Shown here: positions 19,766-30,306 of the stretch, piece after piece
Layout of the letters: every line of letters begins with the position of its first letter
Numbering within the stretch: position 1 is the stretch's first letter
DNA from: Cyanoderma ruficeps
Taxonomy: Eukaryota > Chordata > Aves > Passeriformes > Timaliidae
Assembly (NCBI GenBank): GCA_008694505.1
Contig: VZDJ01000049.1
Location: 62,001-126,000, forward strand
Reading direction: 5' to 3'
Length of the DNA stretch: 64,000 bases
Made by a program: the position numbers and the translations under genes
Notes under the pieces: generated by a model
What the model was told of the DNA's origin: nothing
Databases searched by the model: none
Seen by the model: only the letters and a program-made list of their open reading frames with translations

Positions 19766-22700
19766 CTGCAAGATCCAAATAAACTCGTAATTCTGGCAGC
19801 CAGCAGAAATTCTTCCCCCTTTGATGGTACCGCAAACCACAGATGATACCATTCCCAGAAGGGCCTTTTTTGCTAAGTGATGTGAACCTATGGCTTCCTG
19901 CCTCTTAATTCCTGCATGGCTAGGATAAATGAGAGACATCTGCACTCTTCCTGCCTTCCAAGGGCTGCACCAAGTCTTTCCTTATTGCCATGGCAACAAG
20001 TGGCCAGAGACTGAAGAGTTGCTCAGGGACAAGAGGGACTTGCCAAGCTTTGAGCAAACAGACTGCTGATGCCTTCACTGCAGAGGCCAGTGGTCAATGT
20101 GAATTTTACCTGTTTATACCTGCACCTGAGTTTGAGGAGAAAGGACCTTGCATTCAACCCATGCTTACTACACAGCCATCAGAAAGGCTGCACCTCCACA
20201 GGTGCAATGAGTGACCCCTTCCCTTAGTGCTGTGGCTGGGCTGACACTGCTGAGTAGCCATGACCTGCTGTTGACCCCAGTAATGTAATGGGCACTCCTG
20301 AGGCCACAATGGGGGCCAAGGATTCAGGGCTGGAGGCAGGTTGGAAGGCAGTGGAGTGCAGACAGCAGGTCTAGCCAGGATCCTTAGCCCAAGACTAGAG
20401 GGCAGACTTCTCATTGCAACCAGCCCCAAGGAATAGCACCTTTCAAAACCTTTCACAGACAAACATCTTGTATTGAAGCTATTTGGACTGTTTTCTGCTG
20501 AGGGCTGCACAGTTTTTCTCTTCTTATGACTGAAACCTGACATGAGTAACCTCTGGAAGTTTATGCAGGCCCTCTCCAAGCAAGGGTTATTGTCTTACTT
20601 CCCCCAGCTGGCCCCATCTCTTGCCATGCTGCAACCCTGGCAGGGTTAGACATGGCATCGGGAAGTCTCAAGGACGATGCTCTATGTTCTGCCTAGCAAC
20701 AGCCCCCAAAATGACGCAACTGGACATCACACTGCACACAGCCGTGGGGTTCAGGGGAGGCCACAGTGGAAGCCTACTGCCAAGAGGGGGGGAAATTTGG
20801 CCCTGGAACAATAGGAGGCTCAGTTACATAAGGCTGAGAACCTGGTGAGAAGCAGGGTGAGGACAGAAGCATACAGTGGCATCAGTGGGTTTCTCCCGCT
20901 ATTACAATGCCCTTCTCCTCTCACTGCATGACTCTATCCTCCTCCAGATGCTTTCACATGGAGAATGCAGCTCCTATCCTCCCACTGCTTGTTGTGCACA
21001 GGGCCTCCCGGGACCAAAGCATGAACACACAACTCAGCACTTTGTATTCTAGAAATTTGGCCAAGCCATCCTTCTGTGATGGGGTATAAGAGGCAGCCAT
21101 ACCCTGCAGGATGCATTTCTGCCAGTAAGGCTGCTGTCTCTCTGGACTGTAAGGCCCTATGCTCCCCACTAGCACCCCACCGATTTGCCTCCACCATCTG
21201 TAGTTTGCCCCTCTGTCCAAGCAGGTCAACCCCACAGGTCTCTTGTGCATATATCTTCAGCTCCCTCTTTCTTGTGTAGCTTGAGCAATTTGTATTTATC
21301 TCTTCCCATTGGAAGGAGAAACTAGTGATAACTTCAGCATTTTTGATGGTACTGCCTTTCTCTGGTACCAGGGCTCCCAGAGACCCATTTCTGTGAGCAG
21401 AGGCGAAGCCAGTAAGACCAAGCAGTTCAGCTTCCAGACTGAGCTGGAGTCACAAAGCAGGACTGAGAAACAGCTGCTTGAGGGGAGCACAGGCTCAAGC
21501 ATTGCTGCACTGACAAACCCGTCTCTGTCAGGCTGCAGGTAGGTAATACACATGGATAGTTTTGCCAATTTAGGGTGCACTGCTGCAGGGACAGACACCT
21601 AACTATTACTCTGCATAAAAATCCACCAGGATTCAAATCACTTCACTTGTTACCTCCTTATATTTTGCTTTTATTTCCAGCAATTTATGTCTGCTCCTTT
21701 CAGACCAGACACTGGTACAGCACCAGCCAGTTCAGGTTTCATGTGCATCCTAGTCTTTGTATTCCCACTTGAATTTCATAGCCAATTATATGATTTTTCC
21801 TTTATACTTTTTTTTTTTTTTGGTAAATCAATTTATTGTTAAGGTCTCAGATGAGCAAACAGCTATAAAGCCTTCATGTCTCTCATGGATATTGTGTCTA
21901 TTTATTGATTCTGACAGCGTCATTGTAACACTGCAGCACGTTTTTTGAAACACAAGGCACAAACCTGGTTCCTGACAGCCAGGTTACACGGGAACTCTGA
22001 AGATGCATATATTCAAAGTTAAAGCTGTCTGATGGTGTAGGCAGGGCTGATGTGCCAAACCTGCATATATCTGCATGAGCCTCTGATCAAGTGATGGTGA
22101 TGCTTGTGCCTCCAGCAATCTTAATTGCTGAAATGGAGCATATCACCTGTTACCTCTTTGCATAATCAGAGCAGAAAAATCAGCTCCAAAAAAAGCCCAG
22201 CTATGCTCTCCAAAGCTGGGCAAACACTGTGTTTAAGAGCCAGAAAAATGGCACAATTCACAAAGAGTGGCTCAAAGCTAGGAATGGGATAATTAAAAAA
22301 TATGCTTTAGCTACAGTTTATCTATCTGCCTGTATTCAGGGTCAATTTTGATCTCAGAAATAAAAATCTGGAATGCACTGAAATTGCACAGTCTAGCTAG
22401 AGATACCTGTTCTGGAAAAGCATCCTGGGTACTGCAAGTGTTTTACAGGATGGTCTTGCCTGTCTGGTCTCTGCATTTCTTTTGGAAGAGGAACAAGGTG
22501 GCTCCCACAGTGCACAAATGAAGGGCACTACAGTAGGGACAATGACCCTGCCTAGGCTCCTGGTAGAAATCTCCTCTGCAAGCCCTGAGCAGATTGAAAA
22601 TAGCTGCATTAACACACCTTAATGAGCACCACTTCCTACTGTTTGCCATTTCCCTCCATCAAGAAAACCAGGGAATGTAAAAACCAAATGCTTTCATGAC

Positions 22701-23779
22701 TGGCATCTTGTGTGCCTCCCACAACACTAGCACCTGAAAATGCCCTGCAGCAACCTGATAGCAGCTGTGTTGGGCACAGCAGACTACACTCCCCAGCCAC
22801 CGACCACTCTGGAGCTGGGAGGGGAGAGAGTCTAGCTGGTACAGGAGCCTTTGCTTGCTTAGCCTGGGCACTGAATCCACAGCCAGTGTGTTGCGAGACA
22901 CAGAGTGCACTTCAGGTTTGTGGGGAGTTGGAAGCACCAGGGAGGTACAGGCCCAAGAGCCACAGTGAAAGACTTGCAGCTCCTGTTACAGATGCTGAGA
23001 GGAATGTTCCACAAAGTGTGAATGTTACTGGTTCCCGAGTACAAGCACAGTGAAAGAAAACATCTTGTCCAGACTTGTGTCTGTTTACATCCAGGTAAAT
23101 ATTATCCAGGTAGGTGCATATTCTGTGTTTGACTTACGACTTCAGAGACTTGAGCTGTTGCATGATATGTTGTGGCAGCTGTCCTGCAATGGCCTTGGAG
23201 CCACTGGGACAGTGACCAACCAATGGGGGTGGGGTGGAAAGGGACACATTGGCTTTGTGGGGTGAGATGACACTGTGAGCTTGAAGTGGGTGGTGTGGGC
23301 AGCACCAGCACTTCTTTCTAACAAGAACACAGACAGGCCAGCTTTCTCATGACTGAATTAGGGTCCCAGTGATGGAAACCTACCATCTGCTGACCAATCT
23401 ACTCCTGCAACAACTGCTCATCTCCTTATAAAATGGTGGAGCTGGAGTGTATGTGAGAAACATTGAGGGTGCCTAAAATACATCACTTTTGCTTCAAGCT
23501 AAGCTCTGTTTCCTGACCATGACAACAGCAGATACAGTGAACAAAATACTTCCCTGCTCTTGACAGCAGTTTTTTACAAATTTGCAAGTTGTTTAGACAC
23601 CTCTCTATTAACAAGCTTGCAAACTATTAACAGATGCTTGTTATTTCAAATGAGATGTTTGTGATCAATCTTTTTCTCATAGGTTGTACTTCTAGAGATT
23701 TCTTTTGCTTTCCTCTGAATCCTCTCTGGCTGATCCACTCACCTCTGGAAACACAGTGTGCAAGGCTGAGGCCAAGCCA

Positions 23780-23945
23780 GTGCTGAAGCAGGGGCAGAAG
23801 AATTTCTTCACATGTCCTACATGTGACATTCCTGTTCATACACCCCAGAAATGTTAGTTTTTTCGCAAGAGGATGACATTGTGGACTTGAGTTCAGTTCG
23901 TCATTCACAATAACCTCCAGTTCTTTTTTACAGTACTGCTCTATC
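23780..23945 (-). mobile_element. CR1 LINE fragment (ORF2 C-terminal part), degenerate
   Basis: The minus strand reads KKELEVIVNDELNSSPQC, then KKLTFLGCMNRNVTCRTCEE and LLPLLQHWLG. This is a worn version of the CR1 reverse transcriptase tail (DLGVIVDHKLNMSQQC ... LGCINRNVTCRT). It is 5'-truncated and inactive. Confidence 0.7.
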
Positions 23946-26340
23946 GTCATCATGCTGCACTCATTGTCCCTGTGATTATTTATTTATGTGGGACAGTCAA
24001 TAAATCTGGTTGTGGTGTTCAGCAGTGATTGTGCTGCAGCTTCTAGCTGCCTCAAACTGAGACATACGAGGCAGTTCATTACTTGCTCCTACCACTTTAC
24101 CCTCCAAGTTCCCAGGGAGGGCACTGAACCAGGTCAGAGCTCTTGGTCCATTGCAAGCCAAACCAGGCCCTTCCCTCCCTTAGCACAGCAATATCAGAAG
24201 TAGTCAGAAACAAAGAAGCCAACAATAATAATAATAAATAATTTCAAAGAGAAGCCAAAACAGTGGTGAAGATTAATATTGGTATCCTTGGCTTCCTATT
24301 GCTCTGTTTTGCTGACTGGTATTTGTTGCAGTGAGAACAGGAACCCAGAAGATGATGATGACCAAGTTCAGCTATGGTACTTTGAGCAGGAGTGAAGTGA
24401 CACAAAGCATGTTTTTAAGATTTCTCATTATAGCAACAGAAATTAAATAAGACTGACTCACTTCTACAGTATCTTGAAGCTTGTACCTCACTTTTTAGCA
24501 GCAAACACTCTAGTAAAACACTGAACACATCTCCAACAGAGAAATACCTCCTGGCTCTGTCTTTGAACAAGTAAATCACCCACAAATCCAAAGAAAGTTT
24601 GTTGGATGACCAGCAGCAACACTCTGCATAGGAAACACCTACTTCATCCCTTCTAGGGCCTCATGATTACTCGACTTAGTTCTTCACATCCCCTTCATGT
24701 CAGTTAAAAGCTCTACTAGGCAAAATGGCACTGTGCATAACCCTAAAAGTTCACAAAGGGTTGCTGAAACTTTTAAACCCATCCAGCAAGGAGACCTGCT
24801 TTCTGGCACATCAACATGAGTGATGCAACATATGCAGATGAAAAGGTGTGTGCAATAGCCTCACTGCTGAGCACCTGCACTATCTCCAGAGTCCTTGTAC
24901 TAAACTCCCTATAGATTCTCCATTTTCTAATTTAGCACATAACTTCCGTCCCCTCTATGTGAACTGGACATCGAAACAATGGTTCTTTTGTTTTCCTTCT
25001 CTCAACCTAAGTAAATTTTAGGATGCATTTTCAGGTCTCCAGTCCTTTTGGAATCAGGTGAATCGTTGAGGAGAGTGTTTTCCTACAGTGCTGAGAGGCA
25101 GTTTATAGGCTTTTCACCATATAAAGTCTTTGGGGTTATTGCTGTTGCTCCTGTACAGACAGAAGGGTGAAACAGTCTTACCATTGCCACCAGTCTTACA
25201 GATGGAGGAAATGTATTTCTGCATCTTAGTGACAAATTTGGACCTCTCAGGGCACATATTCAGGTACTGTGTCTGAAACCTTGCAGCGTAACTGTTTTCC
25301 CAAAAATGTGTTTTCCTAAATGTAATGAAAGTTTTGGGGGTTTGTTGTTGTTGTTTTGGGGTTTTTTTTAATGCAAAAGCAAAGAGCTTTTACAGGCAGC
25401 ATTTGGTCAAACCCTTGGAGAAAAGCATTTACTCTGAATGTGGAGTTTTCTGTATTTCCAGACTGTCCTGCTGTTTACTTTTCTCTCTTTCCTGAATCAG
25501 CTCTGCTCTCACCAGCCCTGCTGACACTTGTGCATGGGTGAGATCCTGGACACTTGCCTTCACTTCAACCACCACAAGAGTAATTCATCACCTCCTCTGC
25601 TGGCAGGTGATGGCTGCTGTGCTAAGGACTCTGCCAGGATGGGAGGACAGACTGGCAGCAGGACATTATCATCAGTAAAAAGGTCCCATCATATAGTCTG
25701 AAGTGGCCTCCAGCAAAAAGACACAAAAGGGGTCTATTTGGTTCTGTATTGCTAAATATAAGGTAGCACATCTAAAGAAAATTACCTAAATGTAGTCTGC
25801 CAAGGGCTGAACTGGAATCTGACAGTTGCACTGCAGGACAGATTCCAGGGTGTTAGTGACTGTATCTGGAGACACAGGCTCTGTGCCAGGGCAGCTGGAG
25901 AAGCAACAAAATGCTGTGTATTGCCAGGACAAGACAGAGACAGTTGTTTTGCTGTGATGTAAACTGCTGGTGCACTTGCATCTTGAGGGCTGCATGGAGG
26001 TGCAGTCACTGCATCAGTATGGGTTTAGGGGAGTTAGGGCAGGCCCAGAGAGGCTGGGAGTGGGGTTGCATATGGGAACAGAGAGGCACAGAAGAAGTTT
26101 ATAGCGGCACAAGGTGGCAGAAAAGCTGAATAAAGAACACTCACCAAAACTCACAGCATAGGAAAAAGTAAAACTTGCAGATTTGTGAAAATTTAATTAG
26201 TTAAATTTAGTCAGTTTCCAAAGGGTACTAACAAGCATGTTCTGTGGCAGGTGGGAAACGTCGAGACGTTATCGCCACTAGGGGCTGTGAGGACAGTGTC
26301 TGTGAAAGCGAAGGGGAGCGGGCACACACGCCAACAGCTG
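23946..26340. other. intergenic DNA upstream of MARVELD3
   Basis: No gene recognised. Holds a short (AAT)n run at 24223-24238 and a GTT/T-rich tract at 25335-25372. Confidence 0.5.
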
Positions 26341-26349
26341 GTGAACCGT

Positions 26350-26380
26350 GCGCAGGTGCCGGAAAACTGCGCACCTGCGC
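26350..26380. promoter_or_regulatory. palindromic pair of E2-boxes upstream of MARVELD3
   Basis: GCGCAGGTGC (26350-26359) and its exact reverse complement GCACCTGCGC (26371-26380) are separated by 11 bases. Each arm holds the E-box CAGGTG/CACCTG, the core bound by SNAIL and ZEB repressors and by some bHLH factors. The GCGCA context also resembles NRF1 half sites. It lies about 180-205 bases before the proposed start codon. Binding is inferred, not shown. Confidence 0.45.
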
Positions 26381-26555
26381 CGAGGAGCTGAGCCCCTTCA
26401 GACCGGGAGGGCCTGGCCGGGCCGGAGCTTCCACCACTTTAGAGAAGGGGCTGAGGCGAGCGTTAGAGACGGAGTTCACCGCCCCGACAGTACCTCCGGC
26501 CGGCCCGGCCCGGCCCCCCGTCCCCAGCGCCGGCGGAGCGGGGCCGCGCCGGGCC

Positions 26556-26614
26556 ATGGCGGAGCGGGGCTGCCCCCGTGCCGCGCGTGGGGGATGCGCC
26601 GGGGCGGGCGGGCG
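26556..26614 (+). CDS. MARVELD3: MARVELD3 coding exon 1 (proposed, residues 1-20)
   Basis: ATG in a strong Kozak context opens MAERGCPRAARGGCAGAGG. The donor is GGGCG/GTGAGA at 26615. The 59 nt leave phase 2, which is what exon 2 needs. An in-frame TGA at 26616 means the frame cannot simply read on. The same frame is open back to about 26244 but without another ATG. Confidence 0.5.
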
Positions 26615-27616
26615 GTGAGAGCAGCGGGCGGTGAGGGGAGCGGGCGGGCGGCCGCGAGGGGTTCGGCTCAGCGCCGGGGCTGGGCGGGCCGGACGTGCGG
26701 CGGCAAGGGGCCGGGGCCGGGGCCGGGGCCGGGGCCGGGCTGGGCGGGCGGCCGCGAGGGGCCCGGACGGGTCACTGCCATCCTTGCCATCCTCTCTCCT
26801 TAGCGCCGTGCCCGGACCAGAGGCAGAGGGGTCACGGGCAAGCCGCGCCGTGCCGGGGTCGCTGGAGCGCCGCCGCTGCCTGTACCTGCGCACGGGCCGG
26901 GGTGAGCGCGGCCGGCGGGAGCCGCTCCCTCCGTCCTGCGGGGCGCAGCGTCTGGCCCGGCACCCTCCCGGGCGCTAATTTGTGGCTGCAGACTCACCTC
27001 GGCCTCCCCTCCAGCCTGCTGCCAGATGGTGGAGGTCCTACTCGCTGCGCTGATCCTGGTCTGCAGCTCCGTGTCCTGTGGCTCGGCGGGAGGATACACC
27101 GGCCTCCCCGCTCTGGGGGGAATCTACTACTACCAGTACGGCGGGGCCTACAGCGGCTTCAGTGGAGCGGATGGGGAGCGAGCCCAACAGCTTGACCAAC
27201 GTTTCTACCTACTGAAGCTGCCCATTGCAAGGGCAGCGATGGCCGTGGGAGGGTGTCTCCTGGTCTTCCCTTGTGTTCTTATTTTGGTTGGTGTTCTGCG
27301 GGTCCCATGGCACTTCCCAGCATGGCTGCTAATTGAATGCACCCTGTACCTAGTGATGGCAGCTAGCACAGTGCCTGCTCTATACTATTTCCTCCATTCT
27401 CTGCTGAGCGTTTATAATTCATCAGTGTGCAAAGAGAGAGAGCAGCTTTATCAAAGCAAAGGCTATCAGGGCTTCTGGTGCAGCCTGCATGGGGCAGAGA
27501 TTGCTGCTGGCCTCTTGGGCTGCTTGGCTGCCATGGCTTACCTGCTTAGTGCAGGCCTAGCTGTCAGAGATTACAGGACAGCTCATGAACAGAAACGGAA
27601 GCCACTGCAACTGTAA
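26556..27616 (+). CDS. MARVELD3: MARVEL domain-containing protein 3, three coding exons
   Basis: MARVELD3 is a four-pass tight-junction protein of the occludin/tricellulin family that affects barrier function and JNK signalling. Proposed join: 26556-26614, 26804-26901, 27015-27616 (759 nt, 252 residues plus stop). The third exon is certain: VEVLLAALILVCSSVS (TM1, about 58-74), an extracellular loop with GGYTG, GGIYYYQYGGAYSGF and GADGERAQQLD, TM2 about 125-147, TM3 about 155-182, CKEREQLYQSKGYQGF, and TM4 about 213-236. Exon 2 supplies ERRRCLYLRTGRACCQ just before TM1. Exon 1 is chosen from the only in-frame ATG (GGGCCATGG, strong Kozak) and a donor that fits the phase. The human N-terminal region is about 195 residues, basic and hydrophilic; here it is about 55, so the amino end is the weak point. 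It lies head to head with TAT and tail to tail with PHLPP2. Confidence 0.9.
26642..26760 (+). repeat. direct duplication flanking the GGGGCC tract
   Basis: GGGCGGGCGGCCGCGAGGG occurs at 26642-26660 and again at 26742-26760, exactly 100 bases apart, with GC-rich material between them. Confidence 0.85.
26707..26736 (+). repeat. (GGGGCC)5 hexanucleotide repeat in MARVELD3 intron 1
   Basis: Five perfect GGGGCC units in a row followed by GGGC. It lies in the proposed first intron. G runs of this kind can form G-quadruplexes in RNA and DNA. Confidence 0.9.
26804..26901 (+). CDS. MARVELD3: MARVELD3 coding exon 2 (residues 20-53)
   Basis: Strong acceptor CCATCCTCTCTCCTTAG/CGCC at 26803 and donor CGGG/GTGAGC at 26902. 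Encodes AVPGPEAEGSRASRAVPGS and LERRRCLYLRTGR. The phases join both neighbours without a break. Confidence 0.75.
27015..27616 (+). CDS. MARVELD3: MARVELD3 coding exon 3, MARVEL domain and stop (residues 53-252)
   Basis: Acceptor CCCCTCCAG/CCTGCTGCC. It opens ACCQMVEVLL and carries all four membrane segments and both extracellular loops. The end is RDYRTAHEQKRKPLQL, then TAA. The loop-2 cysteines (191 and 208) are typical of the family. Confidence 0.95.
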
Positions 27617-28799
27617 GAACTTTGAAATTATTCCTCCACTCCAGTAATGGTCTTGATTTTTTTCCTTACTGAGATGAAGCAGTATGCTTTCCTTCCTTCT
27701 GGACAGTGCAGCCTTAATGCTACATAACACTTACCAAACTGGCATAGCTCTACTCATATGGTAGAGTCAGGCTATTCCTAACTTTAATTTGCATTATTGA
27801 ATTATTAGTGACTCAAAGCTGATGCAATGGATTGTCTCTGCTTCACAGGCAGCCCCTTACATCCCGCTCTCAGGTGTCCCCTTCTCTAGTGAGGCCTTGC
27901 TAGAAGTACTGCCACTACATGCTTCTGCCAATTAACAGCTGAAACTGTCTATACAAAAGGCATGTGACTTTGCTGAGAAAAGAGCTCTTAAAAACAAGTC
28001 ATCAAGGCCCATGGTTGTGACAGCTGAATATTGCTTCCTTGTAGGTATCTGGGAATTAACAGACCACTGTGAACATGACATTTACAAGGGCATGAAAAAG
28101 TCATGAAAAAACCTTGCAAACTCAGTCTTACTTGTGATACAGTGCCTTTTCAAACTCCTGGAGAGGGCACATTTTTGTATGAAATGGTCTTTTTATACAT
28201 ATATATACATCTTTTCTTGCATACAAGAGTTTTGCTTAAAAAGATTCCTTGAATTGGGAAATCAAACAAAGGCTTTATGAGATCAAATGGGTGATTGAAT
28301 ATAGAAGTATATTGCTTTCAAAGTACATTTTCAATGTACATGTTGGAGAAAGGAGATGCTGCTTTTTTTTTTTCTTTTTTTTAGAAAAACCTTTATAGGA
28401 AATTTAACTGGCAAAGGTAGCACTAGAATCACCAACTCGTGCCTCAAAATGAAATGCCACTTCAGAGCAGTGTCTGCTATGTGCATTGTTCATATGAGGA
28501 TAGAACCACTGGTCTCACAGATGACTTCTGCCCATATGAAAAAAAACCAAAACATGCCAGAAACATGCTTTCCCTTGGACATACCTCTTCTTTCACTGGC
28601 ACCAGTGACTAAATCCTCGCAATTACCAAAACCATGGAACACTATTAGAACTAGAGACACCAAAGTAAAATAGATGACAAATAGCAACACACTACGTGCT
28701 TTGGGGTTTGATTTCTCCCGCCTTTTAGCATCGAGTGTCCACAGCACAGGGAGGACAGTCTTAATTCTGTTAACATTGCTGTATTTCTTCTTGCTGCAG

Positions 28800-28888
28800 C
28801 TACATCCTAGGGCTGTACAGTGCTATTGAGTGCAAGTTCGAAGAGCAGGATTCCTCTAGCAGGAAACAGAAAGCTGCCTTAATAATTG
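28800..28888 (+). other. exon-like segment, unidentified
   Basis: It is preceded by a textbook acceptor (CTGTTAAC branch-like motif, then TTTCTTCTTGCTGCAG) and followed by ATTG/GTAAGC. One frame is open throughout: YILGLYSAIECKFEEQDSSS followed by RKQKAALII. The phases are 2 in and 1 out. I do not recognise the peptide, and it does not match the known MARVELD3 tail. It may be an alternative 3' exon of MARVELD3, a piece of an unknown gene, or chance. Confidence 0.35.
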
Positions 28889-29088
28889 GTAAGCCTAATT
28901 CTACCCTCACAGTGTTCTGAAGGAAGTTTTTGTATGGAAGGCTGATGAGTGAAATAGCACATAGAGCTCAGTGAGTAACCTGCAGCACAGCTGCAGCAAG
29001 ACACAGCTACCTTTGATTAGGATATTGCAGAGATTTCTTCCAGCACAGTAACAGAATCAGAATAAGCTGTTAGATGAAAGTAAAAATC

Positions 29089-29094
29089 TTTATT
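29089..29094 (-). terminator. PHLPP2: candidate distal polyadenylation signal of PHLPP2
   Basis: AATAAA on the minus strand. It is the first canonical signal I find downstream of the PHLPP2 stop, about 4.2 kb away, in line with the long 3' UTR of mammalian PHLPP2. An ATTAAA at 30591-30596 (minus) is a nearer, weaker option. Confidence 0.4.
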
Positions 29095-29157
29095 GCTAAG
29101 TCAGCTGAAAATTCAATGCAAAAATACTCTTCCTTTCTGAACTTCTCTATACATCTG

Positions 29158-29163
29158 AATAAA
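29158..29163 (+). terminator. MARVELD3: candidate polyadenylation signal of MARVELD3
   Basis: AATAAA on the plus strand, about 1.5 kb past the stop codon; a second one is at 29274-29279. Use of either would make the MARVELD3 mRNA overlap the PHLPP2 3' end. Confidence 0.35.
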
Positions 29164-30306
29164 GAATCAATGGACTAGTGTTTTCCAACAATCTTACGTT
29201 ATTTGCCTTTCCAAAGCAATACACAGGCCACAGTGCTGAGGGCGCATTCACTGGACAACCTACTCCCATACACAATAAAAACAGGGATTGTTACAGGTGC
29301 ATGCTAGAGTGGGATACAGAAAATATTCTCCTTTTTAAAAACAAAAAAAAGGCATGAAAAAAGATTTAGTAAACAGTTGGTACACTGCAATATTTAACAT
29401 GCGCTAGGTCGTATGAGTCATTAAAAAGGTAACATTTTAAAATATGAAAAAAGATGAAAAATACAGTTGAGTCTTCAGAGAGCAATAGAACAGCAGACAA
29501 TGATTGCACAAGACCAAAGAGGTGATCTGCCTGAAGAAAGGCCTTTGGCAAGTGACACAAAAGCCACCAGCATCTATCCAGAATGAGTGCAGAAACCCCA
29601 CAGGTCCGAAGCCTTAGGTGTGGCTGAAGATCCTGTGTACCATGGACTTCACAGAAGCTTGTCCCAAGAGAGGGAAATACTTCCTCCTCCTTGGAACAGG
29701 ACGTTATCCTCCCATCTAACTGAAGATTTTGCTCTGGTATGAACAGTCTGTGATGCTGCCTCCATCGGGCCTGTTCCTTGTTCTGGGGGCAACTTGGAAG
29801 CTATCTCTTTAACACCTGGGCCCCAGTTACCCACCACTCAATATAACCTTTTCGGGTTCCTTTTACAGAGCCTTTCTGGACAGGACAGAGCAGTGCCTTC
29901 AGAGCACCTTTCTCAGCAAGCATGCTTATCAGCAGAGCTAGAATTATTGAAGAGATGGACCAACGAACTCCTCAGCTTCACTTGGCTGGGGCTGCGTGCA
30001 GTGTGGCAGGGCTTGCATTGCTCAGCAGGGACGAAACCTCCTGAGGACCTCAAACTGAGAACCTCTCTCTAACAGCAAGTCTGTGAATGAGTGGGACATT
30101 CTCAGTGATGTGGTTATGTGATGATCACATAGTATCTCTGCAAACTCCAAAAACAAAAATCAGGGAAGAGAACAGGAAGATAACTGGGAAGACACCCTAC
30201 CCTACCCTACCCTGAATTCTTCAGTAGACTTGCCCTCTCATACCTGTTCCACCTGCAGTGCTCCTTGGGAGCTTGAAATCTAAGGTAGTGTTAATAAATA
30301 AGATAG

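Larger units (their letters stand above)
17480..23779. other. intergenic or 5' region between TAT and MARVELD3, first part
   Basis: Apart from a possible non-coding first exon of TAT and the simple repeat near 19.7 kb, I see no gene. TAT and MARVELD3 point away from each other across this stretch, so liver-specific control elements of TAT are likely to lie here, but none can be fixed by eye. Confidence 0.5.
26380..26990 (+). promoter_or_regulatory. MARVELD3: CpG island, promoter and first exons of MARVELD3
   Basis: Base composition changes sharply to very high GC with dense CpG, against an AT-richer background on both sides. No TATA box is seen. This is the usual picture of a CpG-island promoter overlapping the first exons. 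Confidence 0.8.
27617..29163 (+). other. 3' UTR of MARVELD3 or intergenic stretch
   Basis: No AATAAA was noticed on the plus strand until 29158, so the 3' UTR may reach about 1.5 kb. The stretch is AT-rich with a (TA) run near 28195 and a T run near 28363. The exon-like piece at 28800 is listed separately. Confidence 0.4.

Noticed and set aside
24223..24238. (AAT)n run
   Set aside because: Ordinary short microsatellite, no further interest.
26228..26893. 221-codon minus-strand frame over the MARVELD3 CpG island
   Set aside because: Low-complexity Pro/Arg/Ala content from GC-rich DNA, with no domain; it is a shadow of the opposite strand.
30195..30212. CCCTA repeats that look telomere-like
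   Set aside because: Only three units and the unit is CCCTA rather than CCCTAA. The CCCTAACCCTAA at 32764 is two units. Both are too short to mean anything.
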